64,000 bases of DNA from positions 19,818,905 through 19,882,904 of the forward strand of contig CM057134.1 of NCBI GenBank assembly GCA_029964075.1. The letters are read 5' to 3'. Shown in pieces: positions 53,201 to 61,902 of this stretch. The DNA is from Patiria pectinifera (taxonomy: Eukaryota; Echinodermata; Asteroidea; Valvatida; Asterinidae). Every line of letters begins with the position of its first letter. Within the stretch, counting starts at the first letter, position 1. Position numbers and translations under genes: made by a program. The notes under the pieces are model-generated. The model saw nothing but the letters and a program-made list of their open reading frames with translations. It was not told where the DNA came from and ran no database searches.

Positions 53201-55545
53201 CTTCCAATGCCGCCTCAGAGCCAGGCATTCCCATTTGTGTACACCCTGACACAGCAAAAACAGAAAAAATAATTGAAAAGCCAGTGTTATTACGCAGCTG
53301 TAGTATCAGCTGGCTAGCTGCTCACTTGCTTGTGATTGATGCATACAATTGGAAGTCCAAAGATGGCACTCAAATTTGTAATAGTGTTCAGTGATGTATA
53401 TTCTGTTGCGTTATAGTGCGTGGAAATGTTTCTGACACTACCACTATGCCAGTAAGTAGGTAATGGGGGACGCAACTCACAAGACTTATTGAACAAGAGG
53501 AACAACTTTATGTAATTACGTATTGCTGCGCTTAACCATCAGTGGGTCGTAGTGACCTCTAACTTGCCCGGTCAAGGGCAAGGGACCAGGTTGGTGGCAG
53601 CTGCACAGCACCCGCAACCTGCATAGCTATATAAGCTGGGGATGACCATGAGGCCTGGTCCAGGTGACAGGCCGCTGCCCAAGGTGGATCTGGACTGCAG
53701 CATCAAGGGCAAGACGAGCAAGAGCAGGAGCTTGGAGGTGCCGAACACGACCAAAAAGGGTGTTTCATTTCCTCCCCGAGATCTCAGACAAAATGCTACC
53801 GAGCCCAGTACGCTGCTGGATGATTGCACTGGAGATGAAGTCGAACCATCGGATTCCAAGTATGCGACGCTGACACTGCATGTGGAAAGCTTGAATGGAT
53901 TCTTGTTCTTTCTTGTGTAGTTAAAACAAGATGGCTGCATCCATTGGAAAACAGTAACAGGATGCCAGAGGGCGATACAACCAACAGGCGCAGGTCAATT
54001 CTGTTTGACTCACACTGTATACTGCCCTGTGATAACTGAAGAACTGTTGCCCACCACATGGAGGATCAGTGAAGTTCAGTAGATGGGGTTCCTGCCAGGA
54101 TTCATCAGCTTACCATGAGTGAAGACAAAGATGCTTGGAAAAAGAAACAGACAATAAAAAGGAAATTAATTCATTTTATCTACAACCATTAGGCCAACAA
54201 AATAATGGTTCTGCTTCTGGTTACCCTACCTACCCTATTTTGAAAGCCCCTACCCTACTTTTTTTGGGGGGAGGGGGTGAGGGAGAAATGAGCAAACAAA
54301 CCTGAAAATCACCAATTACTACCTTTTACCCTTGACTACACGCAGACACCTCCATAACATCATACAAAAAAAACTGCCCCCCAAAAAATCCCTACCTACC
54401 TACCTACCCTATTTTCAAATGCCATGTAATCGGAAGCAGAATGCTATTTTATTTTGGGGGCCTTATTAACTAACACAACACCTGTCAAGTCATGAGCTAT
54501 TGAGCGCTGGATGCTTGAAGGTATAGATTTTCAAAATTTCTGCAAAAAGAGCCAAAGAAATGCTCTAAATGAATGAAAGCAGAGCAAATTGAGTAAAAGC
54601 TTCATTCATAATACATTTTATGGAATTCAGTTTTCAAAATGTACAATACAACCAATTCTTGAAGACACAAGCCTAACTGTATCGATATTCCAATTTTGTT
54701 GCCAAATAAAAGCATGCACTTGGTGTTCTCAATAGGCCTAGGCCTATAGTTTGTCTAGTCCGATGTTATTGATATAATCAATTTTAAAACTTGTTCCAAA
54801 TAAACTAATCTCAAATTTTAAGATAAGTTTTAGTAAATGTTTGTTATGAGACTGACCTGAATGTCATCTTCATTGTTAAAATGTACCATCATCTGAAAGA
54901 AAAAATCATTTAAATATTATACACATTTTCACAATGACGCCCCAAAAAGTTATGAAATTTAAAAAAGGGGAAAGATTCTCATAGCTGCCGTCGCTAATTT
55001 TTCCCTTCAGTGTCCTATCAGCCTTCAGAAAGTGATATGTCCAAAAAAATACTGAACTATTTACTAGAAAAACACTTGTAAATTTTTAGACCAGTCTGTT
55101 TGTGCACAGACATGACAGAGTGACAAGTGATCATGGACAGATATGGGAATCTTTCAAAAAAACAAAAAAAAGGACAGATTTTCATGGACATGACTAATTT
55201 TTCCCTGCAGCAACTAGTATCAGCTGTCAGAATGCGATAACACGTCCTAAAAAGTACAAACAATTTAAGGAAAGGAAAAATACTGAAGCATTTACTGTGA
55301 AAACACCTGGATTTTTTAAGACCAGTTTGGGACTCAAACCCCGTCACCCCCCCCTCCCAAAAAATGGCAACTTATCAATAAAACTAGTGTTGGACCTACT
55401 CATATTGAAGTAAGCTAACTGCTGATTTTGTGAAGGTATGCAACACCAAATATCACATCAGCAAAACCACGGAGCGAGAAAAAAACAGACAGCATGCAAA
55501 ACATACCTCGCCCAGGTTTGGTTCCATCCACACGACCGCCATCAT
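41155..55545 (-). CDS. Small unrecognised protein, four exons, about 85-88 residues
   Basis: Coding exons in transcript order are 55545-55507, 54892-54857, 47383-47289 and 41251-41155. Junctions are GT-AG and phases agree (0, 0, 2), giving 88 residues, or 85 if the second of two nearby acceptors (41242) is used. The start has an in-frame TGA 13 codons upstream and no ATG between. The readings are [45 protein letters not shown] with [11 protein letters not shown], and [20 protein letters not shown] with QLEQKGLYA. The N-terminus is short and acidic, the middle basic and Ser/Asn-rich, and the end is helix-like. No signal peptide, membrane segment or known domain is visible. A GC box and a CRE-like site lie 270-310 bases upstream. 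The third intron of about 7.5 kb holds LTR and LINE remnants. I do not recognise a family; the phase-perfect chain makes a real gene likely. Confidence 0.6.
42165..42343. mobile_element. Foldback element, 179 bp
   Basis: Arms of about 46 bases (42165-42215, 42293-42343): gtgcgttttggcggtcataa against ttatgaccgccaaaacgcac, with one mismatch. Spacer about 77 bases. Confidence 0.85.
42360..45830 (+). mobile_element. Degraded LINE (RTE-type endonuclease and reverse transcriptase remnants)
   Basis: Broken by many stops and frameshifts. The start of an APE-type endonuclease is seen near 42487 ([20 protein letters not shown]). Endonuclease-like fragments recur near 42660-42960, 43330-43700 and 44840-45130. 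Reverse-transcriptase linker and palm start near 44604-44835 ([30 protein letters not shown]). A C-terminal piece lies near 45530-45670 ([11 protein letters not shown], then SLWRPVWH in a shifted frame). The repeated endonuclease pieces suggest several nested or rearranged insertions. Inactive. Confidence 0.75.
45900..46400. other. No gene recognised, possible LINE end
   Basis: A short open stretch ([20 protein letters not shown], near 46240) is protein-like but unassigned. It lies downstream of the LINE remnant. Confidence 0.25.
46400..47280. other. AT-rich intron of the small minus-strand gene
   Basis: Contains a direct repeat: ctgtcaccc-aa-tcaatagg and cttacaaattcagttgactg-type segments at 46598-46680 and 46940-47020, a duplication about 340 bases apart. 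No gene signal. Confidence 0.4.
47289..47383 (-). CDS. Small minus-strand gene exon 3
   Basis: Encodes [20 protein letters not shown] and [11 protein letters not shown] and ends in phase 2 with donor GTAAGC. The acceptor (acgatgaaag) has its pyrimidine tract about 20 bases upstream, so the 5' boundary is the least certain part of the gene. Confidence 0.55.
47918..48797 (+). repeat. Minisatellite, nine units of about 98-111 bp
   Basis: Unit: aaaggcc, ataggggtggactaccctcc, agcctt, ggggattattctgccccatg, ataagaataaaatactgg, aaaaattaagata, acaaacaaaata. Units start near 47919, 48022, 48120, 48231, 48335, 48433, 48534, 48638 and 48744. Copies are more than 90 percent alike by eye; the last is truncated at ccccat. 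Confidence 0.95.
48806..49044 (-). mobile_element. GGGCTCCGTGCACAAG miniature element, copy 3
   Basis: gagttccgtgcgcc left end and ggggtacttgtgaacggagc right end; agagggcgcc shared with 32943. It directly abuts the minisatellite. Confidence 0.65.
49081..53260 (-). mobile_element. Gypsy-type LTR retrotransposon pol remnant, split by a LINE
   Basis: Pol order on the minus strand is preserved but frameshifted: reverse transcriptase end ([20 protein letters not shown], about 53120; LGWIWS near 52985), RNase H ([20 protein letters not shown], about 52500), integrase zinc region ([20 protein letters not shown], about 51870), integrase core ([11 protein letters not shown], about 51750) and C-terminal integrase parts ([13 protein letters not shown], about 51420). 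The end of pol resumes at 49081-49410 ([18 protein letters not shown]). No LTRs were recognised. Inactive. Confidence 0.85.
49410..51235 (-). mobile_element. 5'-truncated LINE inserted in the gypsy remnant
   Basis: Minus-strand reverse transcriptase of CR1/jockey-like type: linker ([20 protein letters not shown], about 51150), [20 protein letters not shown] and [35 protein letters not shown], the catalytic box degraded to LCADD (usual FADD), then [15 protein letters not shown] (about 49835) and a terminal LFKSNLDKT (about 49450). It starts within the linker, so the endonuclease is missing. Frameshifts near 49960 and 50580. Confidence 0.85.
53530..53935 (-). mobile_element. LINE 3' coding fragment (RTE-type C-terminus)
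   Basis: The minus frame reads [30 protein letters not shown], one in-frame stop, [20 protein letters not shown] and [13 protein letters not shown]. This is the conserved C-terminal region after reverse transcriptase in RTE-like LINEs, here with a stop codon. Confidence 0.75.
54100..54856. other. Intron of the small gene, repeat scraps
   Basis: ctacctaccctattttgaaa and atgccatgtaatcggaagcag at 54225-54445 match short segments near 13660-13690 and 18700-18730, marking a dispersed element. No coding signal. Confidence 0.4.
54857..54892 (-). CDS. Small minus-strand gene exon 2
   Basis: A 36-base micro-exon encoding [12 protein letters not shown]. The acceptor ttttttctttcag is strong and the donor GTCAGT is acceptable; phase 0 on both sides. 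Confidence 0.58.
54975..55325. repeat. Diverged duplication in intron 1 of the small gene
   Basis: ctaatttttccct, atactgaa-atttact and aaaacac-tg occur in order in 54990-55085 and 55190-55315. Confidence 0.5.
55507..55545 (-). CDS. Small minus-strand gene exon 1 (start)
   Basis: ATGATGGCGG opens 13 codons ending in GAG, followed by donor GTATGT in phase 0. Two adjacent ATGs are present; the second has G at +4 and may be the preferred start. Confidence 0.6.
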
Positions 55546-55814
55546 GAGTCCTTTTGGCTTATTCCCAATTTTTGCAGAGGTTCAAAAACATCATTCAGAG
55601 TCCGTTGATGCAGAAATTAGTGGCTAAAATACTTCTTTGATTGCTCAAAAATGACATGAGATCGGTTGTACATGAGGATGCATGAGTTAAAAAGAGAAAT
55701 TTTCGGCTGAAAACGGCTATCCTGCAACCGAAACCACAAACGAAGACGACGAAGGAAAACGCAATGTGCGCGCGCAAAATTTGAAAAGGAGGCCATAGCA
55801 CATTTCGCTCGTAA

Positions 55815-55851
55815 CCCCGCCCTGCAAACAGGACCGTGGCCTGTGACGTAA
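55815..55851 (-). promoter_or_regulatory. GC box and CRE-like site upstream of the small gene
   Basis: CCCCGCCC at 55815-55822 is a GC box, and TGACGTAA at 55844-55851 is a CRE-like half. They lie 270-310 bases before the ATG at 55545, in a locally CpG-rich segment. This is consistent with a promoter, but only by motif. Confidence 0.35.
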
Positions 55852-55859
55852 TACAGCAC

Positions 55860-57220
55860 TCAAACCACAGATATAGAATAAAACAATTTTGTCAAGTATT
55901 TAAGTGATTTTCTTCTCTTTTATTTTTGACAGGTAACATTGTGTAGTTGCATTTTTATTGGACAGGGGGTTCTTTTTTGTCAATTTTTGGGGGGACCAAC
56001 CGACCACAGGGCAGAGAGATTATGTAAAGCTCTGTTGCAAGAGCTTAAAAACTTGCCTTACTGAAGTTCAATTTGCATTTTAACAAAAACAATACGCTTG
56101 TTGTGGAGATAATAATTTTAAAAAAATACAGGAGGAATATATTGAAATTTTGTTTTTGTTACTGGCCGTGATCTCTATATTTAAAAAAAAGCATGAAACA
56201 CTACATTTAATACAACTAAATTAATAGAGTGAGGTCGGCGCGAAATAAATAAATCCGAATTACAGTCATTTTCAATTAAACAAAAACAACATGCTCATTG
56301 TAGCGATCTTATTGCTTCAACCAAATTAAGAAAATGCTTGAAGTAATGGTGTACCCAAGAGACAGGCGGGGTGGGATTGGATTAAGAGGCACCCCCCCCC
56401 CCCGGCCAACAAATTGGGGAGGGAAAAGGACCAGGGTAAATACAAAGTTTATCCACTGAATCGTTACGATGTGTATCATTAGGAGATTTAGTTTCACGAG
56501 AAACCGTCAAACGGAAATAATATGACCGGAACAATAGTGTTTTAAATGCGAAAAAAAGACTATCCGAATGATGGACAAATAACAAATAATGGACAAATAA
56601 CACACTCGTTGTTTTGGGCAATAACCCGAAAAATACCAGCTTTGTTAAGTTGAAACGTTGCTCTGTTCAGTGATCGGGAGTGAAAAAACTCCCAAAGTGG
56701 AGTTGTGAACGAAAACATGCGTTATCCAATGAAACCCAGTGGAAAAAGAATATTTAAAAATAAAGAATAAACAAAAACCCAGGAGAAAAAAAACAAACCA
56801 ATAGCTTTCTCGGTGTGAAGATCAAAGCAGCTAAAAAAGGAATCATCACACACACAAATTCATTTGAAGTAGGGCAGATTTAATGGTGGTGAATTCAATG
56901 AATGAAAGGCACATTTTTCAAACTCCCTTACCAAACGAACTGTACAGTTTTATTTCTGATTGGCGGAATCCTTCGCTTTTACTCATTTTTTCCCACTAAT
57001 AGTGCAACTAATTCTATACAAACACAAGGTCAAAGGTTATTTCAAGGCATAGCACTTGATAAGAATTTAACCAAAAACTTGGTGCAACAATTAAAAGTGA
57101 TTGAGTTTTTTTAAGAATACAATTTGACAATAAAATGGCTGTATGATCTGTCAGTAGTATAAAAAACATAATTCACTCCCGAATTTTCACAGATTAACAC
57201 CTCTCAATGAGAAGCTATTG
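55860..57220. other. Upstream of the small gene, no gene recognised
   Basis: AT-rich, with a poly-C run at 56391-56403. The short minus frames at 56309 and 56382 lack protein-like features. Confidence 0.35.
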
Positions 57221-57229
57221 GTTGTTTGT

Positions 57230-57420
57230 ACACCTCATGCATATTCATGAACCGAATGTGCTTCTTTCATTGGTCGATGCCAAAGATTAGCTCCTAGACT
57301 CCCTACGGTGCAGCAGCTGCAATGGCAAGTATGGTTATTGGTGGTACCAATACTAAAACCCTTACAAAGTTTTTCCACTTTTGAGAATGAAACTTAGTAT
57401 GTGAAGTGAACTAAAAAATG
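57230..57420 (-). repeat. Inverted copy of the repeat at 3100-3262
   Basis: ctcctagactccct and ggtaccaatactaaaaccctt are the reverse complement of segments near 3150-3230. Confidence 0.55.
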
Positions 57421-57504
57421 AATAACATCTTGTCAATATTAGGTTTTTTTGCCCTTCACCAACAATCTATAAACACTGTATACTCAAGCCTGGCAGCGAA
57501 TCTT

Positions 57505-57900
57505 TTTTTCCCAAATAACATGTGTTTCCCATCTTCTGATTGGTCCATTGCATGCATATCTAATGCCTTGTTCCCCACAACACAGACCCAAGACAGGCTT
57601 TACGTCTTGTGAGAAATGTTCCTTCCTCCCTTTAGTTATGTTTAAAGGTAAAATGAGAAGTAAAAAAAAAACGCTCACTGGGATTCGAACTCAGATCACC
57701 TGATTAGAAGTCAGGACTACTTCCAACCAGTCCACGAATCAGCTTCCAATCATTGGTGATTTAAACACCATTATTCCCGGTTATATAACTTTAATATCTC
57801 AAAAGCCTTGGACATCACGAATATGCATAACGCAGAGAGAGCGCCCTCTTTTGAAGTTGTCCGATCCCGTTTGGGTAAAAGAAAATCGCAGCCGGGCAAA
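57505..57900 (-). mobile_element. Repeat with tRNA-like core, minus copy
   Basis: Reverse-complement homologue of 32215-32625 along its length, including the tRNA-like unit at 57673-57743. Confidence 0.8.
57673..57743 (-). tRNA. tRNA-like, anticodon TCT, repeat-borne
   Basis: Differs from 32383-32453 at a single base in the D arm (GTAGTCC for GTGGTCC). The same cloverleaf and the same reservations apply. Confidence 0.4.
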
Positions 57901-58509
57901 AGATCTCCTGTACAACATTGTGTTTGTTCACTAAAGAATCAATAAAACCATAGAGTGCTCAGGCAATCACAGGCACTACAGGGAGAAATAGGCAGGGCGG
58001 TTTTGGGCGGTTTTGGGCGCTACAGTTAGCAGTAGGCAGTGCGGTTTCAGATGCCACATAGACTGAAGGGTTAAATACATGTAGTGAGTGCATAACTGCA
58101 TGTGGAATAAACACAAACAAAACTTGGTGCCTAAATATTCATCGTATTTCTTTTCAAACACACCCTGTAAACTGAAGACAAATTGTGAAGAGAATAAATA
58201 CAAAACGCAAAACAAATTATTACTAAGGGAAAATTAACCACAACAAAGCAAAAACAAACAGAAGAAAACACCAGTGTTTTACGGTTTTGAATATGAACAA
58301 AAACAATGGCATTTTTGTTCATAATTTTGCAGAAATGGCAAATTTTTTGTCACGTGCAGATTATCTTGCACACCGCATGTGTCACAAAGGCAGAGTTTTA
58401 GAGGTACAAGTGCGCCTCAGGACAAATGAAGTGCAACATGTCGACCGAATGTCAAAGTGCTTTCAAATATCAGAGTTACTGTCAAACAAAAAACAACAAT
58501 ACATAATAA

Positions 58510-58771
58510 ATAACGGCCCGTCTCAATTCATATCTGGGACGAGTTCCGGACAAATTCCGAACATTGTATCGGGTATAAGTTGCAGGATCCTGAACAACTT
58601 CCCCGCAGTCTTTACGCAATGAAGTTAGCAGAATCGGTGAGTCGAGCAGTTGCTGATGACAATTTCCCCGGAACATGTCCTGGACAAAAGCAGAGCTGCT
58701 TCTGGACGAAGTGAAAGATTCTACCTGAACTTGTCTGGAACTCGTCCCGAATATAAATAGAGACGGGCCCT
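58510..58771. mobile_element. GGGACGAGTTCC inverted-terminal element
   Basis: ggcccgtctcaattcatatc at the left and inverted tataaatagagacgggccc at the right, with gggacgagttcc/ggaactcgtccc next inside. About 260 bases, non-coding. Confidence 0.85.
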
Positions 58772-59058
58772 ATGATTCAAGTGCTTATTTTTTCAGAAAA
58801 AACTATCATCAGTAAGTGCATTTCAGTCTTGGAGAAAAATTTACCACAAAAAGATAAAGTTTTAAATATTTTTTTTTTACACGTAAAGGTGCATAACGTA
58901 CCCTCTATTAACACATGTTTATTGTTGTTAATTGTGTTTCTTTAAAACCCCAACATTATTTGACACCAATTCATCCTTAAAACATTCCCATAAACCAAAT
59001 GTATTTGCACTGCTAATGACTAGTTCTAGTTACATGTGAGTCAAGTCTGTCACAAGCC
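58772..59058. other. No feature recognised
   Basis: AT-rich sequence without repeats or coding signal. Confidence 0.3.
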
Positions 59059-59059
59059 A

Positions 59060-59350
59060 ATATGGCCCATCAGGCTGACGTTTATCTCCGGTTTCCTTGG
59101 CATGAAATAACTGAGAATATTTCTATTCCCCCTGGATGGGATGCCAGTCCATCGCAGGTTACTCCCCAGCTAATGCTGGTACCCATTTATACTCCTGGGT
59201 GGAGAGAGGCAAGTGGGGGTAAAGTGGCTTGCCCAAGGACAGAACACATGACCAGCAGCTGGATTCAAACCCCTGACCCTCTGATCACGAGTCACGAACC
59301 CCTGACCCACTGATCACGAGTCACAAACCCTAACCACTAGGCTACACTGA
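59060..59350 (-). mobile_element. tRNA-headed SINE
   Basis: On the minus strand it starts gtagcctagtggttagg (A box) with a ggttcgaatcc-like B box near 59260, then the body (gggcaagccactttaccc, tgcgatggactggcatccc). A 29-base stretch of the head (ctgatcacgagtcac) is duplicated in tandem at 59280-59325. Confidence 0.75.
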
Positions 59351-59478
59351 TTTCATCTACATACATGTAAATTGGCTCTGTTAAGATAACATGTACAAAT
59401 GTAGCCCAGCACAACCCGTGTTTGTCACATACAAAAAGCAAATACTATCGCACACTCACTTTTATGATAAAGTTCAAC

Positions 59479-59994
59479 TTAAAGGGAAAATACAACATTT
59501 GCAAACATCAAAAAATAAAACTACCAAATCATTTTGAAATACCTTGCTGGACTGTTAGTGAATGACAGTGTAAAGCATCCTGTAAAATCATGGCACCTGG
59601 TATACTGTCATTTTCAAGAAAAGTGGTATTTTTGTATCAATTTCCAACGCTGATCGGCCGATCAGCGTTGTTTTAAACTTTTTTCAAATACTGGCCCCAG
59701 TTGACCATCGTACTTGTTTGCAATCGATTACACACCTATGAACGGGTACAAGCCAGCTAGACTGGTTCCCTGACCTTACAATTCCCCAATATTGGTAAAC
59801 TGCTCTGTTTCTTCTTAAATGGAGTCAGGGAACCAGACTACAGGAAAATGATTGTTTTTCTTGGTTTTTATAGCATTTTCGAACCCAAACCTCAAAAAAG
59901 TCAGTGTAACTGTATTTGCTTTATATTTCCAACCCCCCAATTCCATCCATTTCTGAAAATTACAGCAAAAGCAAATGATGTATATTCCCTTTAA
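59479..59994 (-). mobile_element. TTAA miniature element, family T1, minus copy
   Basis: TTAAAGGGAAAATACAACAT start and inverted ATGTATATTCCCTTTAA end; 516 bases. The central palindrome (59644-59669) contains CTGATCGGCCGATCAG. Confidence 0.9.
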
Positions 59995-59999
59995 GTTCT

Positions 60000-60366
60000 A
60001 GGGGTTTGGAATTCATGACTATCAGAACTTGAGTTATCGTCAAAATTATTTTTGAGTTTGTACAAAATGCCCCCATTCCAAACTTAACCCAAATAGTAGG
60101 CATGAAAATAACACATGAAAACTCTCCTATATATATTTCTCTTTTTTCAACACTATCGTGAAATTTCAAACACGGGTATCTACACTGCACATGAGGAATT
60201 CACGTGACATCACAGGTCAGTGGTCACCCACACGCCCGCCATATTGGACGTCTACGTTTGCAGACTAGTAAATAAACTGCTATAGACCCCAGTGATGAAT
60301 ACGACCACTTCAGAAATTCAATAAAAATACTCGCAACTCCCCAAGGTGTCTGAGACAAACATCACA
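60000..60366. other. No feature recognised
   Basis: A short CpG patch near 60210-60250 (cacgcccgccatattgg). No coding signal. Confidence 0.3.
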
Positions 60367-60890
60367 TTAAAGGGAAAATACAACATTTGCAAACATCAAA
60401 AAACGAAATGGTCAAATTATCACGAAATACCTTACTAAATTGTTAGGGAATGACAGTCTAAAACATCCTTTAAAATCGTGGCTCCTGGTGGGCTGACATT
60501 TTCAAGAAAAACTGTATTTTTCCAACGCTGGTCGGCCGACCAGCCTTGGAGAAAACTGGCTTTTTTCAAAAACTGTTCTTAATTTTTCATATTTAGTTAT
60601 TCTGACTTTTCTTTGCAATTGATCACACACCTGTGAAGGGGTACAAGCCTGCTAGACTGATTCTCTGACCTTACAATTCCCCAAAGTGTATTAATTGCTT
60701 CGTTTCATCTTAAGTGGGGTCAGGGAACCAGACTACAAGAACGTGATAGGTTTTCTTGGTTTTTCCAGCATCTTCAAGCCCAAAACATGAAACAAGTCAG
60801 TTTAACAATATTTTATGTAACATACTAATCCTCCAAATCCATTTATTTCTGAAACTGGCAGCAAAAGCCAATGTTGTACATTCCCTTTAA
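60367..60890 (-). mobile_element. TTAA miniature element, family T1, second minus copy
   Basis: TTAA at 60367-60370 and 60887-60890 with the same termini as 59479. The central palindrome ctggtcggccgaccag near 60527 has one mismatch in its outer arm. It lies only 373 bases from the previous copy. Confidence 0.9.
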
Positions 60891-61680
60891 AGCTTATTTC
60901 ATCATCTTTCATTTTGTGTTCTATTTTTTTAGGGGTTAACCTATGAGTTTTTGGAGGAAATCCCATCCAAAGATGATCAATGCAATTAAATATAATGCAG
61001 TGTTCTGTGTACAAGTGGAACGTCGCTATACCGAACACTGCTATACCGAACATTTGGCTATACCGAACATTGTCCTTGGCTCATGATTTTTGTGTCCAAA
61101 ACGTAACGAACATTGTTGTTCAAAAAATGTCAGCAGAAGAGCGACAAGTCGTTATTATTTTATTTCCCCAAGGCATAGAAGGGGAAAGCCACCCACTGCT
61201 GTAGGTAGCAAGCTCAAAAACTGTGTAATTACATAACGCAATAGTCGGCACTTGTTCAAAGTCGTCTTTCAGTAACTACCAGGGCGTGCAGGGTTAAGTT
61301 CTGAAGGCCGCTATTTATTGCAAAGTGAGTACCGGAGCACCGGCAGCTTAAAATCTATTACGAACAATTTCTGTGGATCCCGCGATGTTCGTTATAGCGG
61401 CGTTCCACTGTACTGTATGATCAATCAAAAGAGTGCTGCGCTAAACGTCCAAAATGGCAGAGCTTTCAACGTTCACGTGATAAGGCCACGTGGATACATT
61501 TTGTACATGTACATGTGTAGGCAATACCCACAGAGCTACATGTGTATATCAAATTACCAGAGCACTAACTCCTCATTCCCTTGTGTACAACACTTCTCGT
61601 AAGTAAGCTGGGTGCAGACATTTTGAATGCATGTATGTGATCGCAGAATATATTGAAATACGACATAATAAATTTTCACC
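60891..61680. other. Downstream of GMPS, repeat scraps
   Basis: ccgaacactgctataccgaac-type short tandem at 61029-61070. A T1 remnant is absent. No gene signal. Confidence 0.35.
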
Positions 61681-61710
61681 GGCAGTTCTGTGGTCTCTGT
61701 GATGGATTGT

Positions 61711-61716
61711 TTTATT
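61711..61716 (-). terminator. Candidate GMPS polyadenylation signal
   Basis: AATAAA on the minus strand, about 85 bases past the GMPS stop codon. The hexamer is perfect, but the downstream element was not assessed. Confidence 0.45.
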
Positions 61717-61800
61717 GATGGATGAATTCATTCATTCTGCCTACAAAAATAGTCAACTTTCCAAATAATACTTCTTTAGACAACCATAGTTCGTAACCCA

Positions 61801-61902
61801 TCACTCCCATTCCGTTGTTCCTGGCGGCTTGGCGGTCAGATCGTACATGACTCGTGATATACCAGGCACGGTGAGAATACCTTCAACTAGCCTGCCCAGA
61901 GC
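61801..61902 (-). CDS. GMPS: GMPS terminal coding exon
   Basis: The acceptor gtttttgcag precedes 61902. It encodes ALGRLVEGILTVPGISRVMY and DLTAKPPGTTEWE then TGA. The terminal Lys-Pro-Pro-Gly-Thr-Thr-Glu-Trp-Glu is the nucleotide-binding C-tail of eukaryotic GMPS. Confidence 0.96.
   Translation of the reverse strand, partial: ALGRLVEGILTVPGISRVMYDLTAKPPGTTEWE

Noticed and set aside
49081..53260. An intact retrovirus-like provirus
   Set aside because: Frameshifts and stops break every pol domain, no LTRs or envelope-like gene were seen, and a LINE interrupts it.
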